DNA of 64,000 nt, taken from the NCBI GenBank assembly GCA_018066245.1, contig JAGHRT010000004.1, forward strand, positions 180,071 to 244,070, given 5' to 3'. A model generated the notes under the pieces. That model did not search any database. It was not told the DNA's origin and saw only the letters and a list, made by a program, of their open reading frames with translations. The translations under genes and the position numbers were made by a program. Source of the DNA: Candidatus Equimonas faecalis (GTDB taxonomy: Bacteria > Bacteroidota > Bacteroidia > Bacteroidales > Bacteroidaceae). Below, piece by piece: positions 43,605-52,669 of the stretch; within the stretch, counting starts at the first letter, position 1, and every line of letters begins with the position of its first letter.

Positions 43605-44381
43605 CTACTCGGGCTTGCTGATAATGCCCCGCTGCGACTGGCTCACGAAGCTGTGGATATATTCCACCTCGGGAGTGTGAGGCAGTTCGGTGAGCATACG
43701 CTCAAGCCGCGTCTGGAACGTCCCCTCGCGGGCATAGAGTATGTTGTAGGCGCTGTGGATGACGTTGATTTGCTCTGCGGTGAAACCACGGCGGCGGAGC
43801 CCCACGATGTTGAGGCCGTAGAAGCCTACGGGGTTGCGTGCGGCGATGCAGTACGGCGGCACGTCCTGGCTGGTGCCGGTGCCGCCGCTGATCATCACAT
43901 AGCCGGCTATGTGGCAGAATTGGTGGACAAGGACACAGGCAGACAGGATGGCGTTGTCATCGACCACCACCTCGCCGGCCAACTTTGTAGTATTGCCGAT
44001 AATGCAGCCGTTGCCCACCACGCAGTCGTGGCCGATGTGCATTCCTTCCATAAGGAGGTTGCCGTTGCCCACTACGGTACGGCCCTTTGAAGCCGTGCCG
44101 CGATTGATGGTTACGTTCTCGCGGATGGTGTTGTGGGAGCCTATTTCGCAGGTGGTCTCCTCGCCGCGAAACTTGAGGTCTTGCGGAATGGCGCTGATTA
44201 CGGAGCCGGGGAAAAAGGTGTTTCCCTCGCCAATACGCGCTCCGGGGAGAAGGGTTACTCCGTTCATGAGTCGGTTGCGGGGGCCCAGTTCCACGCCGCG
44301 CTCAACCACGCAGAAGGGGCCTATCTCGCAGCCCTCGCCGATTTTGGCCTCGGGATGGATGTATGCTAAGGGGCTTATCAT
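43605..44381 (-). CDS. lpxA: acyl-ACP--UDP-N-acetylglucosamine O-acyltransferase
   Basis: LpxA performs the first lipid A step, acylating UDP-GlcNAc. The 258-residue product is a left-handed beta helix of hexapeptide repeats (IHPEAKIGEGCEIGPFCVVE onward) with catalytic His in MEGMHIGHDCVVGN and a helical C-terminus (FTAEQINVIHSAYNILYARE). Its start overlaps the end of lpxC-fabZ by 4 nt, giving the order lpxD, lpxC-fabZ, lpxA. Confidence 0.95.
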   Translation of the reverse strand: MISPLAYIHPEAKIGEGCEIGPFCVVERGVELGPRNRLMNGVTLLPGARIGEGNTFFPGSVISAIPQDLKFRGEETTCEIGSHNTIRENVTINRGTASKGRTVVGNGNLLMEGMHIGHDCVVGNGCIIGNTTKLAGEVVVDDNAILSACVLVHQFCHIAGYVMISGGTGTSQDVPPYCIAARNPVGFYGLNIVGLRRRGFTAEQINVIHSAYNILYAREGTFQTRLERMLTELPHTPEVEYIHSFVSQSQRGIISKPE

Positions 44382-45772
44382 TCGTTTTTGACGATTTGTG
44401 CGGTGAAGGTGGCCTCAATGGCGATGTTGTCGCCCACGAATCCGTAGCCGCGCATGGAGGATATGCCGTGGCGGACGGGTGCGAGGAGATCCACGCGGAA
44501 GATGAGGGTATCGCCGGGTACGACCTTGCGGCGGAACTTCACTTCGTCGATGCGGAGGAAGTAGGTGCTGTATTTTTCGGGCTCTTCGAGTTGGCTGAGC
44601 ACAAAGAGGCCTCCCGTCTGGGCGAGGGCTTCTATCTGCAACACACCGGGGAAGACGGGCTCGTCGGGGAAATGGCCTTGAAACACGCCTTCGTTGCTGG
44701 TGATGTTCTTTACGCCCACGATGTGGTGCTTGCCGATTTCGATGATTTTATCGACGAGTTGCATGGGATAGCGGTGGGGCAGGAGCTGGCGGATGCGGCG
44801 CACGTCCATCAGGGGTTCCTTGCCGGGGTCGTAGGTGGGAGCCTGCACGATGCCCTTGACAATCTCCTTGCGCACCTGGCGGGCAAACTTGTTGTTGATG
44901 GTATGGCCGGGACGCGTGGCTATGATACGGCCTTTGATGGGCCGGCCGATAAGGGCCATGTCGCCTATGATGTCGAGCAGCTTGTGGCGGGCAGGCTCAT
45001 TGTCCCAGCGAAGGGGCTGCGTCTGCATATAGCAGAGGTCGGAGGCATCGTGGTGTGCCACACCCAGAGCGTCGGCCATATTGTCGAGGTCGGCCTGGGG
45101 CATGAGCTGGTCGTAGATGACAATGGCATTGTCGAGGTCGCCGCCCTTGATAAGTCCGTGGCTAAGCAGAGGCAGCACTTCGCGCAGGAAGACGAATGTA
45201 CGGGCTGAGGCGATTTCGTCCTTGAACTTGTGCATGTCGTCCAGCGTGGCGAACTGCGCTCCGAGGAAGCGGCTGTTGAAGTTTATCATCGAGGTGATGC
45301 TGAACTCGTCGTCGGGAAGGAGTGTGATGCAGGCTCCTGATTGCTCGTCGAGGAACTCCACTTTCTTCTTGATGACGTAGAAGTCCTTCTCGGCTTCCTG
45401 TTCCACGATACCCACGCGCTCTATTTCCTCGACGTACTTCTTGGCGGAGCCGTCCAAAATGGGAAATTCGGGGCCGTCGGTCTGTATGAGGCAGTTGTCG
45501 ATTCCCATGGCATAGAGTGCGGCCATGGCATGTTCGATGGTGGAACAGCGCACGTCGTCCTTGCCTACGACCGTGCCTCGGCTGGTGTCGATAACGTTTT
45601 CGGCCACAGCATCAATGAGAGGCTGGCCTTCAAGGTCGGTGCGCTGGATTTTGTAACCGAAGTCCTCGGGGGCGGGATTGAAGGTTACCGTAAGTTGTAA
45701 ACCCGTGTGCAGGCCTTTTCCGCTGAGGGAGAAGGGTGCGCACAAGGTGCTTTGCTTCCAACTATTTTCCAT
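44378..45772 (-). CDS. lpxC-fabZ: bifunctional LpxC deacetylase and FabZ dehydratase
   Basis: This fusion is typical of Bacteroidota. Residues 1-305 are LpxC, which deacetylates UDP-3-O-acyl-GlcNAc: [20 protein letters not shown] contains one zinc His, and [14 protein letters not shown] contains the second His and the Asp ligand, with [11 protein letters not shown] after it. Residues about 315-464 are FabZ, the beta-hydroxyacyl-ACP dehydratase: [14 protein letters not shown] and [20 protein letters not shown] hold the catalytic His and Glu. The gene overlaps lpxD by 11 nt and lpxA by 4 nt. Confidence 0.96.
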   Translation of the reverse strand: MENSWKQSTLCAPFSLSGKGLHTGLQLTVTFNPAPEDFGYKIQRTDLEGQPLIDAVAENVIDTSRGTVVGKDDVRCSTIEHAMAALYAMGIDNCLIQTDGPEFPILDGSAKKYVEEIERVGIVEQEAEKDFYVIKKKVEFLDEQSGACITLLPDDEFSITSMINFNSRFLGAQFATLDDMHKFKDEIASARTFVFLREVLPLLSHGLIKGGDLDNAIVIYDQLMPQADLDNMADALGVAHHDASDLCYMQTQPLRWDNEPARHKLLDIIGDMALIGRPIKGRIIATRPGHTINNKFARQVRKEIVKGIVQAPTYDPGKEPLMDVRRIRQLLPHRYPMQLVDKIIEIGKHHIVGVKNITSNEGVFQGHFPDEPVFPGVLQIEALAQTGGLFVLSQLEEPEKYSTYFLRIDEVKFRRKVVPGDTLIFRVDLLAPVRHGISSMRGYGFVGDNIAIEATFTAQIVKNE

Positions 45773-46793
45773 TGTCGGTATTTTGCTTGAGTGTATTAAG
45801 GTCGCGCCACATTTCAGGAAGGCGCTTGAATACTGCGGAGGAACGGAAGAAGGCTTTGGGGTCCATGGACGGCGAACCTATGACCTGCGCGTTGTCGGGC
45901 AGGTTGCCGATGACGCCGGCCTGGGCTCCTATGCCGCAGCGGTTGCCTATTTTGATGTGTCCGGCAAACCCGGCCTGACCGCCGCACATGCACCACTCGC
46001 CTATCTGGGTGCTTCCTGCCAGCCCGACCTGACTTGACATGACGGTGTGGGCGCCTACTTCGCAGTTGTGAGCCACCTGTACGAGATTGTCAAGCTTTAC
46101 GCCGCGGCGCACGTAGGTGGAGCCCATCGTAGAGCGGTCCACGCAGGTGTTTGCGCCTATTTCCACGTCGTCCTCTATGGTGGCAATACCAATCTGGGGG
46201 ATTTTCTCATAGCCGTCGGCAGCGGGAGCGAAACCGAAGCCGTCGGCGCCGATGACGGCTCCGCTGTGGATGATGACGCGATTGCCCACCTTGCAGTCGT
46301 GATAGATACTTACGTTGGGATAAATCAGGCAATCGTCGCCCACTTCGGCGTTCTCCTCGATGACCACGTTGGCATAAATCTGACAACCCTTACCCACCTG
46401 AACATTCTGGCCGACATAGGCGTGAGGGCCGATATAGCAGTCCTCACCCACTTGGGCGGAATCTTCAATAACGGCAGTGGGGTGAATGCCGGTCCGCTTG
46501 TTCACGGTCTGCTGATACAGAGTAAGCAGGCGTGCCACTGCCTCGTAGGCGTTGTCCACCTTGATGAGCGTAGGCTTCAGCGGACGCGTGGCATCGGGTT
46601 GGAAATCGCGATTGACAAGTACGATGTCCGATGCGGTTTCGTAGAGGTAGTGCGCATATTTAAGGTTGGCCAGAAAGGACAGGCACCCGGGGGCTCCTTC
46701 TTCAATCTTGGCAAAATTCTGCACAGTGGCCTTGGGGTTGCCCAAGACCTCTCCTCCGAGGAGGGAGGCTATTTGTTCGGCTGTGAAAAGCAT
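45762..46793 (-). CDS. lpxD: UDP-3-O-acylglucosamine N-acyltransferase
   Basis: LpxD adds the second acyl chain in lipid A synthesis. The 343-residue product starts [20 protein letters not shown] at 46793; the longer frame to 46847 spans the promoter. It has the N-terminal uridine-binding domain (about 1-100), hexapeptide repeats (about 105-300, [20 protein letters not shown]) and catalytic His in [16 protein letters not shown]. It overlaps lpxC-fabZ by 11 nt and heads the operon, with a -7 box at 46817-46824. Confidence 0.95.
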   Translation of the reverse strand: MLFTAEQIASLLGGEVLGNPKATVQNFAKIEEGAPGCLSFLANLKYAHYLYETASDIVLVNRDFQPDATRPLKPTLIKVDNAYEAVARLLTLYQQTVNKRTGIHPTAVIEDSAQVGEDCYIGPHAYVGQNVQVGKGCQIYANVVIEENAEVGDDCLIYPNVSIYHDCKVGNRVIIHSGAVIGADGFGFAPAADGYEKIPQIGIATIEDDVEIGANTCVDRSTMGSTYVRRGVKLDNLVQVAHNCEVGAHTVMSSQVGLAGSTQIGEWCMCGGQAGFAGHIKIGNRCGIGAQAGVIGNLPDNAQVIGSPSMDPKAFFRSSAVFKRLPEMWRDLNTLKQNTDNGK

Positions 46794-46816
46794 GGTTGTG
46801 ATTGCGTAATGCGCAG

Positions 46817-46824
46817 CAAAGTTA
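46817..46824 (-). promoter_or_regulatory. -7 box of the lpx operon
   Basis: The minus strand reads TAACTTTG 24 bp before the lpxD ATG; no clear TTTG sits at the -33 position. It rejects the upstream in-frame ATG at 46847. Confidence 0.6.
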
Positions 46825-46979
46825 GCTAAATCCAAGCACTCGTCCAACTATTTACATGAAAATGTGAGGGGATAGCCCCGATAATGTCGTTTTTTGAAGG
46901 CTCAGAGGGTGCGGAGGCTGGCTTTGCCGGCAGCTTCGGTAAAGGGAGGGAGCCGCAAATGGAGGCAGCTCCTTATTAA

Positions 46980-48884
46980 TTAATGGAGTATTTTCTTCTG
47001 TCCTACGATATATACGCCGCGGGGAGCCTGCGCACCGCCTACCCTGCGTCCCTGAAGGTCGGTCGTCGGGGCCGCTTGCCTGCGGGCAGGCAGAATGGGC
47101 TTTTCTATACCGTCCGTTGCTTCGGGAAGGGGCATCTTGGCAGCGTTGAGCACGCGGCAGTTGTTGCAGTCCTTGGAATCTATATTGGCAAGGAAGCCTA
47201 CTATTTCCATATTCTCCGGCACCCACTTCTCATCAAGCGTGCAGGTGTAGGTTCGCTCATAAGAGTTGCCGGAAAGGTCGATGGCTTCGCCCCATGTCGG
47301 GGTGAGAGCCACTCGGAATACATTGTTGTGGATGTAGTCAGCACCAAGGGGACTGCCGCTCTGAGCCATTGGTTTGCCGTTGGGGAGGAAGGCTTTCAGG
47401 TTGCTCTCCGTAAGCCACACGTTGAGGCAGGGATTGGCTGCGAGGGGGTCGCTCAGCACATCGCCAGAGGCCGTTACGGAGAGTTGGCGCGTAGCAGCGT
47501 CGTAGGTAGCGGCGAGTTTCACATTGACAGTAGTGGGAGTGTTGGACAGCGTAGTATAGATGGAACGCAAATCCGTAGGCTCTCCAGGCAGGAACACGGG
47601 ACCATAGTAGCCTGTGGCGTAGAAAGAATTGACGTTCGTACGGTCCAGCATGATGGCGGGAGCAAAGATGCCTTTTGAATTATAGAACCACGTATAGGAC
47701 TGGTCGGCATCGGTGGTGAATACGTCGGGTGTGTAACCGCTGTGGTGGGTTACCATGATGACATCAAGCCCCTCGAAGGCCTCGGCCTCACGCTCGTGGG
47801 CACCGGGGCAGTTGCCGCAGGTAACGCCGGTAAAGGTCTCCACCAGCACGTTGCGGGGCAGAGCATCTTCGGCATTATAGACGGTGAGCTTCAGGGTCTT
47901 GGTGTTATCCTCGGGGTGAAGGTCCTCGGCGCCGTTGGGGTTGCTGACTGTAACGCTGAGTTCGTGCTCACCGGGAGTGGTGAAGCTGATGCCTTCGAGG
48001 GTGAAGCCGGCATTCTGGTTATAGCCGAATCCCTCGGCGGCTGTAAGGGTTTTCGTTGTCTGGAGAACACCGTCGAGCGAATAGCTGACATTGAATTTCT
48101 TCACGACGTTGGCAGCGCTGTTGTGTACGATGCAGCGATAGGAATAAGGCTCTCCCGTTTTCAGGAACTCATCGCCCTGAACATCCGCCAGTGTGATATC
48201 GTTTTCGGGAAGCGAACCACCCGAGACGCGCACCTTAATCATCAGGTTGGAACCGTATTCGGCCATGTTGGTCTGAGCCAGCGGTCCCCAGTGGTCCTGG
48301 CTCTCGGGGAAATACACATAGCAACGCGGGTCGGTGCCGCCGTTCTCGAGAGCGACTACGGCATTGCTGGCAGAGCCTGGGGCTTGGAACACACGGAAAC
48401 CGGCATAGAAGGGCACACCTTCCTTGATGACGTAGGTTTTATTGAGGGCCTGCTCCACCCACTGCCAAGCCAAGTCCTGCCCCTTGGAGACGTCCATCCA
48501 CCCTTCATAGTCGAAGTGGTAGGCATAGCCGTCGTGGTTGCCTGTGGCGCACTTGTAGAAGTCATCAGTTTTGATGTCGTTAGGGTTGGACATATAGGGA
48601 ACTTCGGCGGGCAGGCTTTCGGTGAGCCACACGCCGGCGGTCTTGCCCACGATGCCAGCCATGCAGACGCTGATTGAGGAGACTTCGCAGCCGGCATACT
48701 GCTTGACGAACTCTTCGTCGAACTTCACGCAGACGAAACTCTCGCGGCGGGCGCCGCCGAGCACCATTCCTGAGAAGGGCTTGTCGTTGCAGTAACCCAA
48801 AAGGAGGGATGCGGCACTCTCGTCGTCGGCCCAAGCGGATTGGGCCAGCAGGATGATGGTCAGGAGTGAAAGGAGTTTTTTCAT
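46980..48884 (-). CDS. secreted Omp28-related thioredoxin-fold protein with C-terminal tail motif
   Basis: The 634-residue product from ATG 48884 starts MKKLLSLLTIILLAQSAWAD, a signal peptide; a longer frame to 48929 is less likely. The N-terminal half is beta-rich, with CARDB-like repeats around 240-350. The Omp28 domain follows: ETFTGVTCGNCPGAHEREAE with Cys356 and Cys359, and VIMVTHHSGYTPDVF. It ends TDLQGRRVGGAQAPRGVYIV then QKKILH, the shared tail. It is a diverged paralogue of the 3358-5136 product. A weak GGAGC...GCTCC hairpin lies after the stop. It is probably redox-active at the cell surface, role unknown. Confidence 0.85.
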   Translation of the reverse strand: MKKLLSLLTIILLAQSAWADDESAASLLLGYCNDKPFSGMVLGGARRESFVCVKFDEEFVKQYAGCEVSSISVCMAGIVGKTAGVWLTESLPAEVPYMSNPNDIKTDDFYKCATGNHDGYAYHFDYEGWMDVSKGQDLAWQWVEQALNKTYVIKEGVPFYAGFRVFQAPGSASNAVVALENGGTDPRCYVYFPESQDHWGPLAQTNMAEYGSNLMIKVRVSGGSLPENDITLADVQGDEFLKTGEPYSYRCIVHNSAANVVKKFNVSYSLDGVLQTTKTLTAAEGFGYNQNAGFTLEGISFTTPGEHELSVTVSNPNGAEDLHPEDNTKTLKLTVYNAEDALPRNVLVETFTGVTCGNCPGAHEREAEAFEGLDVIMVTHHSGYTPDVFTTDADQSYTWFYNSKGIFAPAIMLDRTNVNSFYATGYYGPVFLPGEPTDLRSIYTTLSNTPTTVNVKLAATYDAATRQLSVTASGDVLSDPLAANPCLNVWLTESNLKAFLPNGKPMAQSGSPLGADYIHNNVFRVALTPTWGEAIDLSGNSYERTYTCTLDEKWVPENMEIVGFLANIDSKDCNNCRVLNAAKMPLPEATDGIEKPILPARRQAAPTTDLQGRRVGGAQAPRGVYIVGQKKILH

Positions 48885-48971
48885 TTGAGGTTGGAAGGTT
48901 TTGAGGTTTTGATATTCTTGCTCAGTCATACGCCGTTATACGTTGGACGATGCCGCTTTGGCCCGAAACTT

Positions 48972-49688
48972 TCAGAGCGTCTCGACCAGACGAGGCCAGG
49001 CTTCGGCCAAGGCGGCCATTGAGGGGAACACCCAGTCGGCCCCTTCGCCAAGGAGGTCGCTATCATCGAGTATGCCCGTATTTACGGCAATGGTGCGTAT
49101 GCCGGCGGCCTTGGCAGCCCGCACGCCGAGTGGGGCGTTTTCCACCACGACGGCTTCGTCGGGTTGTACCGCAGCGCGTTGCAGACCTATGAGATAGGGG
49201 TCGGGATGGGGCTTACCGAGGCGGTAGTCCTTGCCGCACACCACCCTATCGCGCTCAAAGTAGCCGGGGAAGTGGGTGTAGATGCGGCTGAGGAGGCTGT
49301 CCTGCGCCGAACCGGTAACGATGTAGATTTGCTGCCCCGTAAGGCGCACGGCATCCAGCACGGCGATGGCACCGGCCATGACGGGCGCATCGGGATAGTT
49401 CTTGAACTCCTCACACTTTAGCCTGTAGATGCGCTCCACCTCCTCATCGTTGGTGCTGCGCCCCCAAGTGCGCTGCGTGAGCACCTCGATGGTGGAGTGG
49501 GCCGTGCGGCCTTCGTTCAGATAGACATCGCGCACGCTCATCTGGAGGCCGTAGGAGGTACACACCTTTGCCCACGAGGCTGCGTGAGCGGGCATGGAGT
49601 CGAAGAGCACGCCGTCCATGTCGAAGAGCACAGCCTTGACGCGTGAGGATGCCGCCGTGGCGGCGGTTTTTGGGGTAGGACTGGTCAT
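48972..49688 (-). CDS. HAD superfamily phosphatase, beta-phosphoglucomutase-like
   Basis: The product (238 residues from ATG 49688; a start at 49715 would overlap pgi) has HAD motif I VLFDMDGVLFDSMPAHAASW, a four-helix cap after it, motif II IYIVTGSAQ, Lys in YRLGKPHPDPYLIGL and motif IV AVVVENAPLGVRAAKAAGI. This is the subfamily IA, PGMB-like type that dephosphorylates or isomerises sugar phosphates; the substrate is unknown. It lies 23 bp downstream of pgi on the same strand, suggesting hexose-phosphate metabolism. Confidence 0.9.
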   Translation of the reverse strand: MTSPTPKTAATAASSRVKAVLFDMDGVLFDSMPAHAASWAKVCTSYGLQMSVRDVYLNEGRTAHSTIEVLTQRTWGRSTNDEEVERIYRLKCEEFKNYPDAPVMAGAIAVLDAVRLTGQQIYIVTGSAQDSLLSRIYTHFPGYFERDRVVCGKDYRLGKPHPDPYLIGLQRAAVQPDEAVVVENAPLGVRAAKAAGIRTIAVNTGILDDSDLLGEGADWVFPSMAALAEAWPRLVETL

Positions 49689-49711
49689 GGTCGGGCGACT
49701 TGGCTCAGTCT

Positions 49712-51061
49712 TCAACGCCCGAGACGTTGGTTCATGGCAGCACTCTCCTTTTCGTAGCCGGGCTTGCCGAGGAGGGCAAACATATTACGTTTGTAGGCTT
49801 CTACGCCAGGCTGGTCGAAGGGGTTCACGCCGAGCACGAGGCCGCTGATGCCGCAAGCCACCTCAAAGAAATAGATGAGCTGTCCGAGGTAGTATTCGTT
49901 GAGGCGGGGCATAACGATGCGCACGTTGGGCACTCCGCCATCCACATGGGCAAGTTGTGTGCCGAGTTCAGCCATCTTGTTCACCTCGTCCACGCGGCGG
50001 CCTGCGAGGAAGTTGAGGCCGTCCAAGTTGTCGTCGTCGGAGGGTACGTGCAGCGTATAGTTGGGCTCAGCCACGCTGACCACGGTTTCAAAGATGCTGC
50101 GCTCGCCTTCCTGAATCCACTGTCCCATGGAATGGAGGTCGGTGGTGAAATCGACAGCGGCGGGGAAGATGCCCTTTCCGTCCTTACCCTCGCTCTCGCC
50201 GTAGAGTTGCTTCCACCATTCGCCCATATAGTGGAGCTTCGGCTGGAAGTTGGCCAGTATTTCCACCTTCTTTCCGCTCTGATAGAGGGCGTTGCGCACG
50301 GCGGCGTACTGGGCGGCGGGGTTCTCGGCGAAGGGCACGTCAGGGCCGCAGAGTTTCTCCATGCTCTGGGCACCCCGCACCAGCTCATCGATGTCGAAGC
50401 CGGCACAGGCTATGGGCAGAAGGCCCACGGGAGTAAGCACGCTGAAGCGTCCGCCTACGTTGTCGGGAATGACGAAAGAGGTGTAGCCCTCCTTGTCGGC
50501 GGTAACGCGGGCTGCGCCTCGGCGGGCATCGGTGATGGCCACGATGCACTTTTGCGCCATGGCCTTGCCGCGCTGCTCCTCGCAAAGTTTTTTCAAGAGA
50601 CGGAAGGCCAGGGCGGTCTCGGTGGTGGTGCCGCTCTTCGAAATGTTGATTACGCCGAAGCGCCGGCTGCGCAGCGCATCGAGGAGTTCGGCCAGATAAT
50701 CCTCGCCTATATTATTGCCGGCAAAGACCACTTCGGGATGCTTTCCTTCGTTGCCGAGGAATCCAAAGGTATTGCCGAGGGCTTCGATGATGGCGCGTGC
50801 ACCGAGGTAGGATCCGCCGATGCCGGCCACTACTATGATGTCGCAGTTTTGCGTAAGTTCCCTGGCGCAAGTTTTCACTTCGGTCAGGAATTCAGGCGTA
50901 ATGCTTGTAGGCAGGTGGAGCCAGCCGAGGAAATCGTTTCCGAGGCAGTTGCCGTCTTCCAAGGCCTGACGGGCGGCCACCGTTTGAGGTTCAAGGGCTT
51001 CTACTGTGCCGGCAGGGAGGAATTGCGCGGCTTTCTGAAGTTCAATGCTAATGTTTTGCAT
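49712..51061 (-). CDS. pgi: glucose-6-phosphate isomerase
   Basis: Pgi interconverts glucose 6-phosphate and fructose 6-phosphate. The product from ATG 51061 ([20 protein letters not shown]) is 449 residues, the compact form usual in Bacteroidota and Firmicutes. Signatures are [59 protein letters not shown] and the C-terminal [18 protein letters not shown] with the catalytic Lys/His region. A longer frame to 51286 runs through promoter repeats and is rejected. Confidence 0.96.
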   Translation of the reverse strand: MQNISIELQKAAQFLPAGTVEALEPQTVAARQALEDGNCLGNDFLGWLHLPTSITPEFLTEVKTCARELTQNCDIIVVAGIGGSYLGARAIIEALGNTFGFLGNEGKHPEVVFAGNNIGEDYLAELLDALRSRRFGVINISKSGTTTETALAFRLLKKLCEEQRGKAMAQKCIVAITDARRGAARVTADKEGYTSFVIPDNVGGRFSVLTPVGLLPIACAGFDIDELVRGAQSMEKLCGPDVPFAENPAAQYAAVRNALYQSGKKVEILANFQPKLHYMGEWWKQLYGESEGKDGKGIFPAAVDFTTDLHSMGQWIQEGERSIFETVVSVAEPNYTLHVPSDDDNLDGLNFLAGRRVDEVNKMAELGTQLAHVDGGVPNVRIVMPRLNEYYLGQLIYFFEVACGISGLVLGVNPFDQPGVEAYKRNMFALLGKPGYEKESAAMNQRLGR

Positions 51062-51117
51062 TTCTGTGTGTATGTTGTAGTTGTTATTGTCGGAACGACA
51101 CATAATTATCTCTGCTG

Positions 51118-51149
51118 CAAAGTTACGAATAAGCGAGGGAAAAGCCAAG
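51118..51149 (-). promoter_or_regulatory. pgi promoter
   Basis: The minus strand has TAACTTTG at 51118-51125 and CTTG (one base from TTTG) at 51146-51149, 20 bp apart. The box is inside CGCTTATTCGTAACTTTGC, as before the YitT gene. The leader to ATG 51061 is about 50 nt. Confidence 0.65.
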
Positions 51150-51235
51150 GAAGCCGCAGGATTTCTTTGCTTTTCCGAGCGAAAGTAACTAAAAGTGAAA
51201 CTTAGAGTTACGAATAAGCGAGGGAAAAGATGAGG
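51118..51235 (-). repeat. promoter-bearing repeat, two units upstream of pgi
   Basis: Read on the minus strand, two units of CTTTTCCCTCGCTTATTCGT (near 51122-51142 and 51209-51230) flank TACTTTCGCTCGGAAAAGC at 51169-51187. The same blocks occur at 36298-36453. The unit nearer pgi ends TAACTTTGC and is a promoter; the distal one ends TAACTCT and is probably not. Confidence 0.7.
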
Positions 51236-51323
51236 CAGGAGAGCCGCGCTGCTCACCCGAGCCGCGCACGGGACAGATGTCCGCACAGGCAGCCTTCCCT
51301 GCCCTACACAGGAGGATTTCCCG

Positions 51324-51466
51324 TCCTATACGACAGCATTTACTATCCTATACGGCAGTATTTACTGTCCTATACGGCAGCATTTGCTATCCTATACGAC
51401 AGCATTTGCTATCCTATACGGCAGAAAAAACTATCCCGCCGACAAGAAAAACCATCGGCGGGATAG
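51324..51466. repeat. tandem array of six 22-bp units showing both core types
   Basis: Units start at 51324, 51346, 51368, 51390, 51412 and 51434. The first five carry CCTATACGRCAG with ATTTRCTA or AAAAAACTA linkers; the sixth carries CCCGCCGACAAG with AAAAACCA, followed by an inverted CGGCGGGATAGG. It is the clearest proof that both cores belong to one repeat family. There are no unique spacers. Confidence 0.9.
51431..51466 (-). terminator. repeat-derived terminator after the kinase gene
   Basis: CTATCCCGCCGA at 51431-51442 pairs with TCGGCGGGATAG at 51455-51466. On the minus strand the stem is followed by a T-rich run. It ends the transcript of the kinase gene whose stop is at 51500. Confidence 0.75.
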
Positions 51467-51499
51467 GAAAATGAGGTCAAAGGGGACCGCGTCTTTTAC

Positions 51500-52579
51500 T
51501 TAGAGCTGGCTCTTGATATAGGCTTCCATTTTGGGGAAGGCCTCCTCCACGCACTGCAAGAGGCGGAGCTGGTTGCGGGTGCGCACGAGGTTGTGCTCAG
51601 GATAGGTAACGCGGAAATAAGTGTCGCCGTTGATGTAGTCGGCCAGGAAGCGCACGGTCTGCATATAGGGGAAGAGGGCCGTGGCATAGGGCAGATTCTC
51701 AATCTCGATGGGAGTGAGGAAGCAACGTGCGCCCTTGAGGTAGCCCTCCGTAAAGGCCTTGAACACCTCGAAGTTGAAGCTGACCTTCGTCAGGTCGGGA
51801 TCGTCCTCAGCGGTGGTGTTGGCGGCAGAACGGAGGAAGTCGCCGTAGTCGCTGAAGATGAAGGAGGGCATCACGGTGTCGAGGTCGATGACACAAAGCA
51901 CGCTGTCGTCCTGGTCAAACAGTATGTTATCGACTTTCGTGTCGCAGTGGCAGGTGCGCTTGGGCAGCTTGCCTTCGCGGTGGAGGCGTTCGCCCTTTGC
52001 CATCTCCTCGGCGCGTTTCCACACCTCGGCAAGAATCTCCTTCACCTCGGGCTCATCGGCGCGGCCCACGGGGTTGGCGGCAACGGCATCCTTCAACTGC
52101 TGCAAACGCCACTCTATGTTGTGGAAATCCTTGATGGGCTCGCCCAACTTGGCGGGGAGGTCGGCCAGCATGGCCTGGAACTCGGCAAAAGTCTTGCCCA
52201 CCACGTAGGAACTCTCAATGCTCACGCCCGACTTGCTCACGGTGTCGGGGATAAACACCATCACGCGCCAGTATTTCTCGCCGTCGAAGTGGTAGTACTT
52301 GCCGTCGTTGGCGGGCACGAACTCCAGCACCTTGCGGTTGATGTCGGCGGTGCCGGCTGCTTCCAGCTTTTTGCGGATGTGGCCGGTTACGGCCACGATG
52401 TTGTCCATCAGCAAATCGATGTCGGGGAACACGCTGACGTTCACGTTCTGGAGCACATAGTCGGGAGCGTCCTGCTCAATGGTTTCCACTTTGTAGGTGG
52501 TGTTGATAAGTCCGTTGCCCAGGGGGCACACGTCCTTCACTGTGCCTTTGATGGCAAAGTGGCTTACGATTTCTTTCAT
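51500..52579 (-). CDS. nahK: N-acetylhexosamine 1-kinase-like phosphotransferase
   Basis: The 359-residue APH-fold kinase matches the bifidobacterial NahK plan: GNGLINTTYKVETIEQDAPD near residue 22, YVLQNVNVSVFPDIDLLMDN after it, the catalytic loop CHCDTKVDNILFDQDDSVLC, the metal-binding CVIDLDTVMPSFIFSDYGDF, and FLADYINGDTYFRVTYPEHN near the end. NahK phosphorylates GlcNAc or GalNAc at C1. It has no signal peptide, so it is cytoplasmic. It follows the GH84 gene by about 90 bp, making a hexosamine release-and-salvage pair. A galactose or other hexose kinase role is possible. A TCTAGA-type array precedes it. Confidence 0.8.
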   Translation of the reverse strand: MKEIVSHFAIKGTVKDVCPLGNGLINTTYKVETIEQDAPDYVLQNVNVSVFPDIDLLMDNIVAVTGHIRKKLEAAGTADINRKVLEFVPANDGKYYHFDGEKYWRVMVFIPDTVSKSGVSIESSYVVGKTFAEFQAMLADLPAKLGEPIKDFHNIEWRLQQLKDAVAANPVGRADEPEVKEILAEVWKRAEEMAKGERLHREGKLPKRTCHCDTKVDNILFDQDDSVLCVIDLDTVMPSFIFSDYGDFLRSAANTTAEDDPDLTKVSFNFEVFKAFTEGYLKGARCFLTPIEIENLPYATALFPYMQTVRFLADYINGDTYFRVTYPEHNLVRTRNQLRLLQCVEEAFPKMEAYIKSQL

Positions 52580-52627
52580 GAGATAATGAGATTATAGGAT
52601 TATGAGATTATTAGTTACTTGCGGATG

Positions 52628-52658
52628 CTAGATATTCTAGAAATTCTAGAAATTCTAG
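52628..52658. repeat. TTCTAGAAA tandem array upstream of nahK-like gene
   Basis: CTAGATATTCTAG is followed by two more ATTCTAG units at 9-bp steps. It resembles the array at 25865-25906. Both lie between the stop of an upstream minus-strand gene and the start of a sugar-metabolism gene. Confidence 0.6.
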
Positions 52659-52669
52659 TTCAGCTCACC

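Noticed and set aside
51324..51433. CRISPR-like array of about 22-bp repeats
   Set aside because: The units follow one another with no unique spacers, no leader and no cas genes; it is a tandem repeat array.
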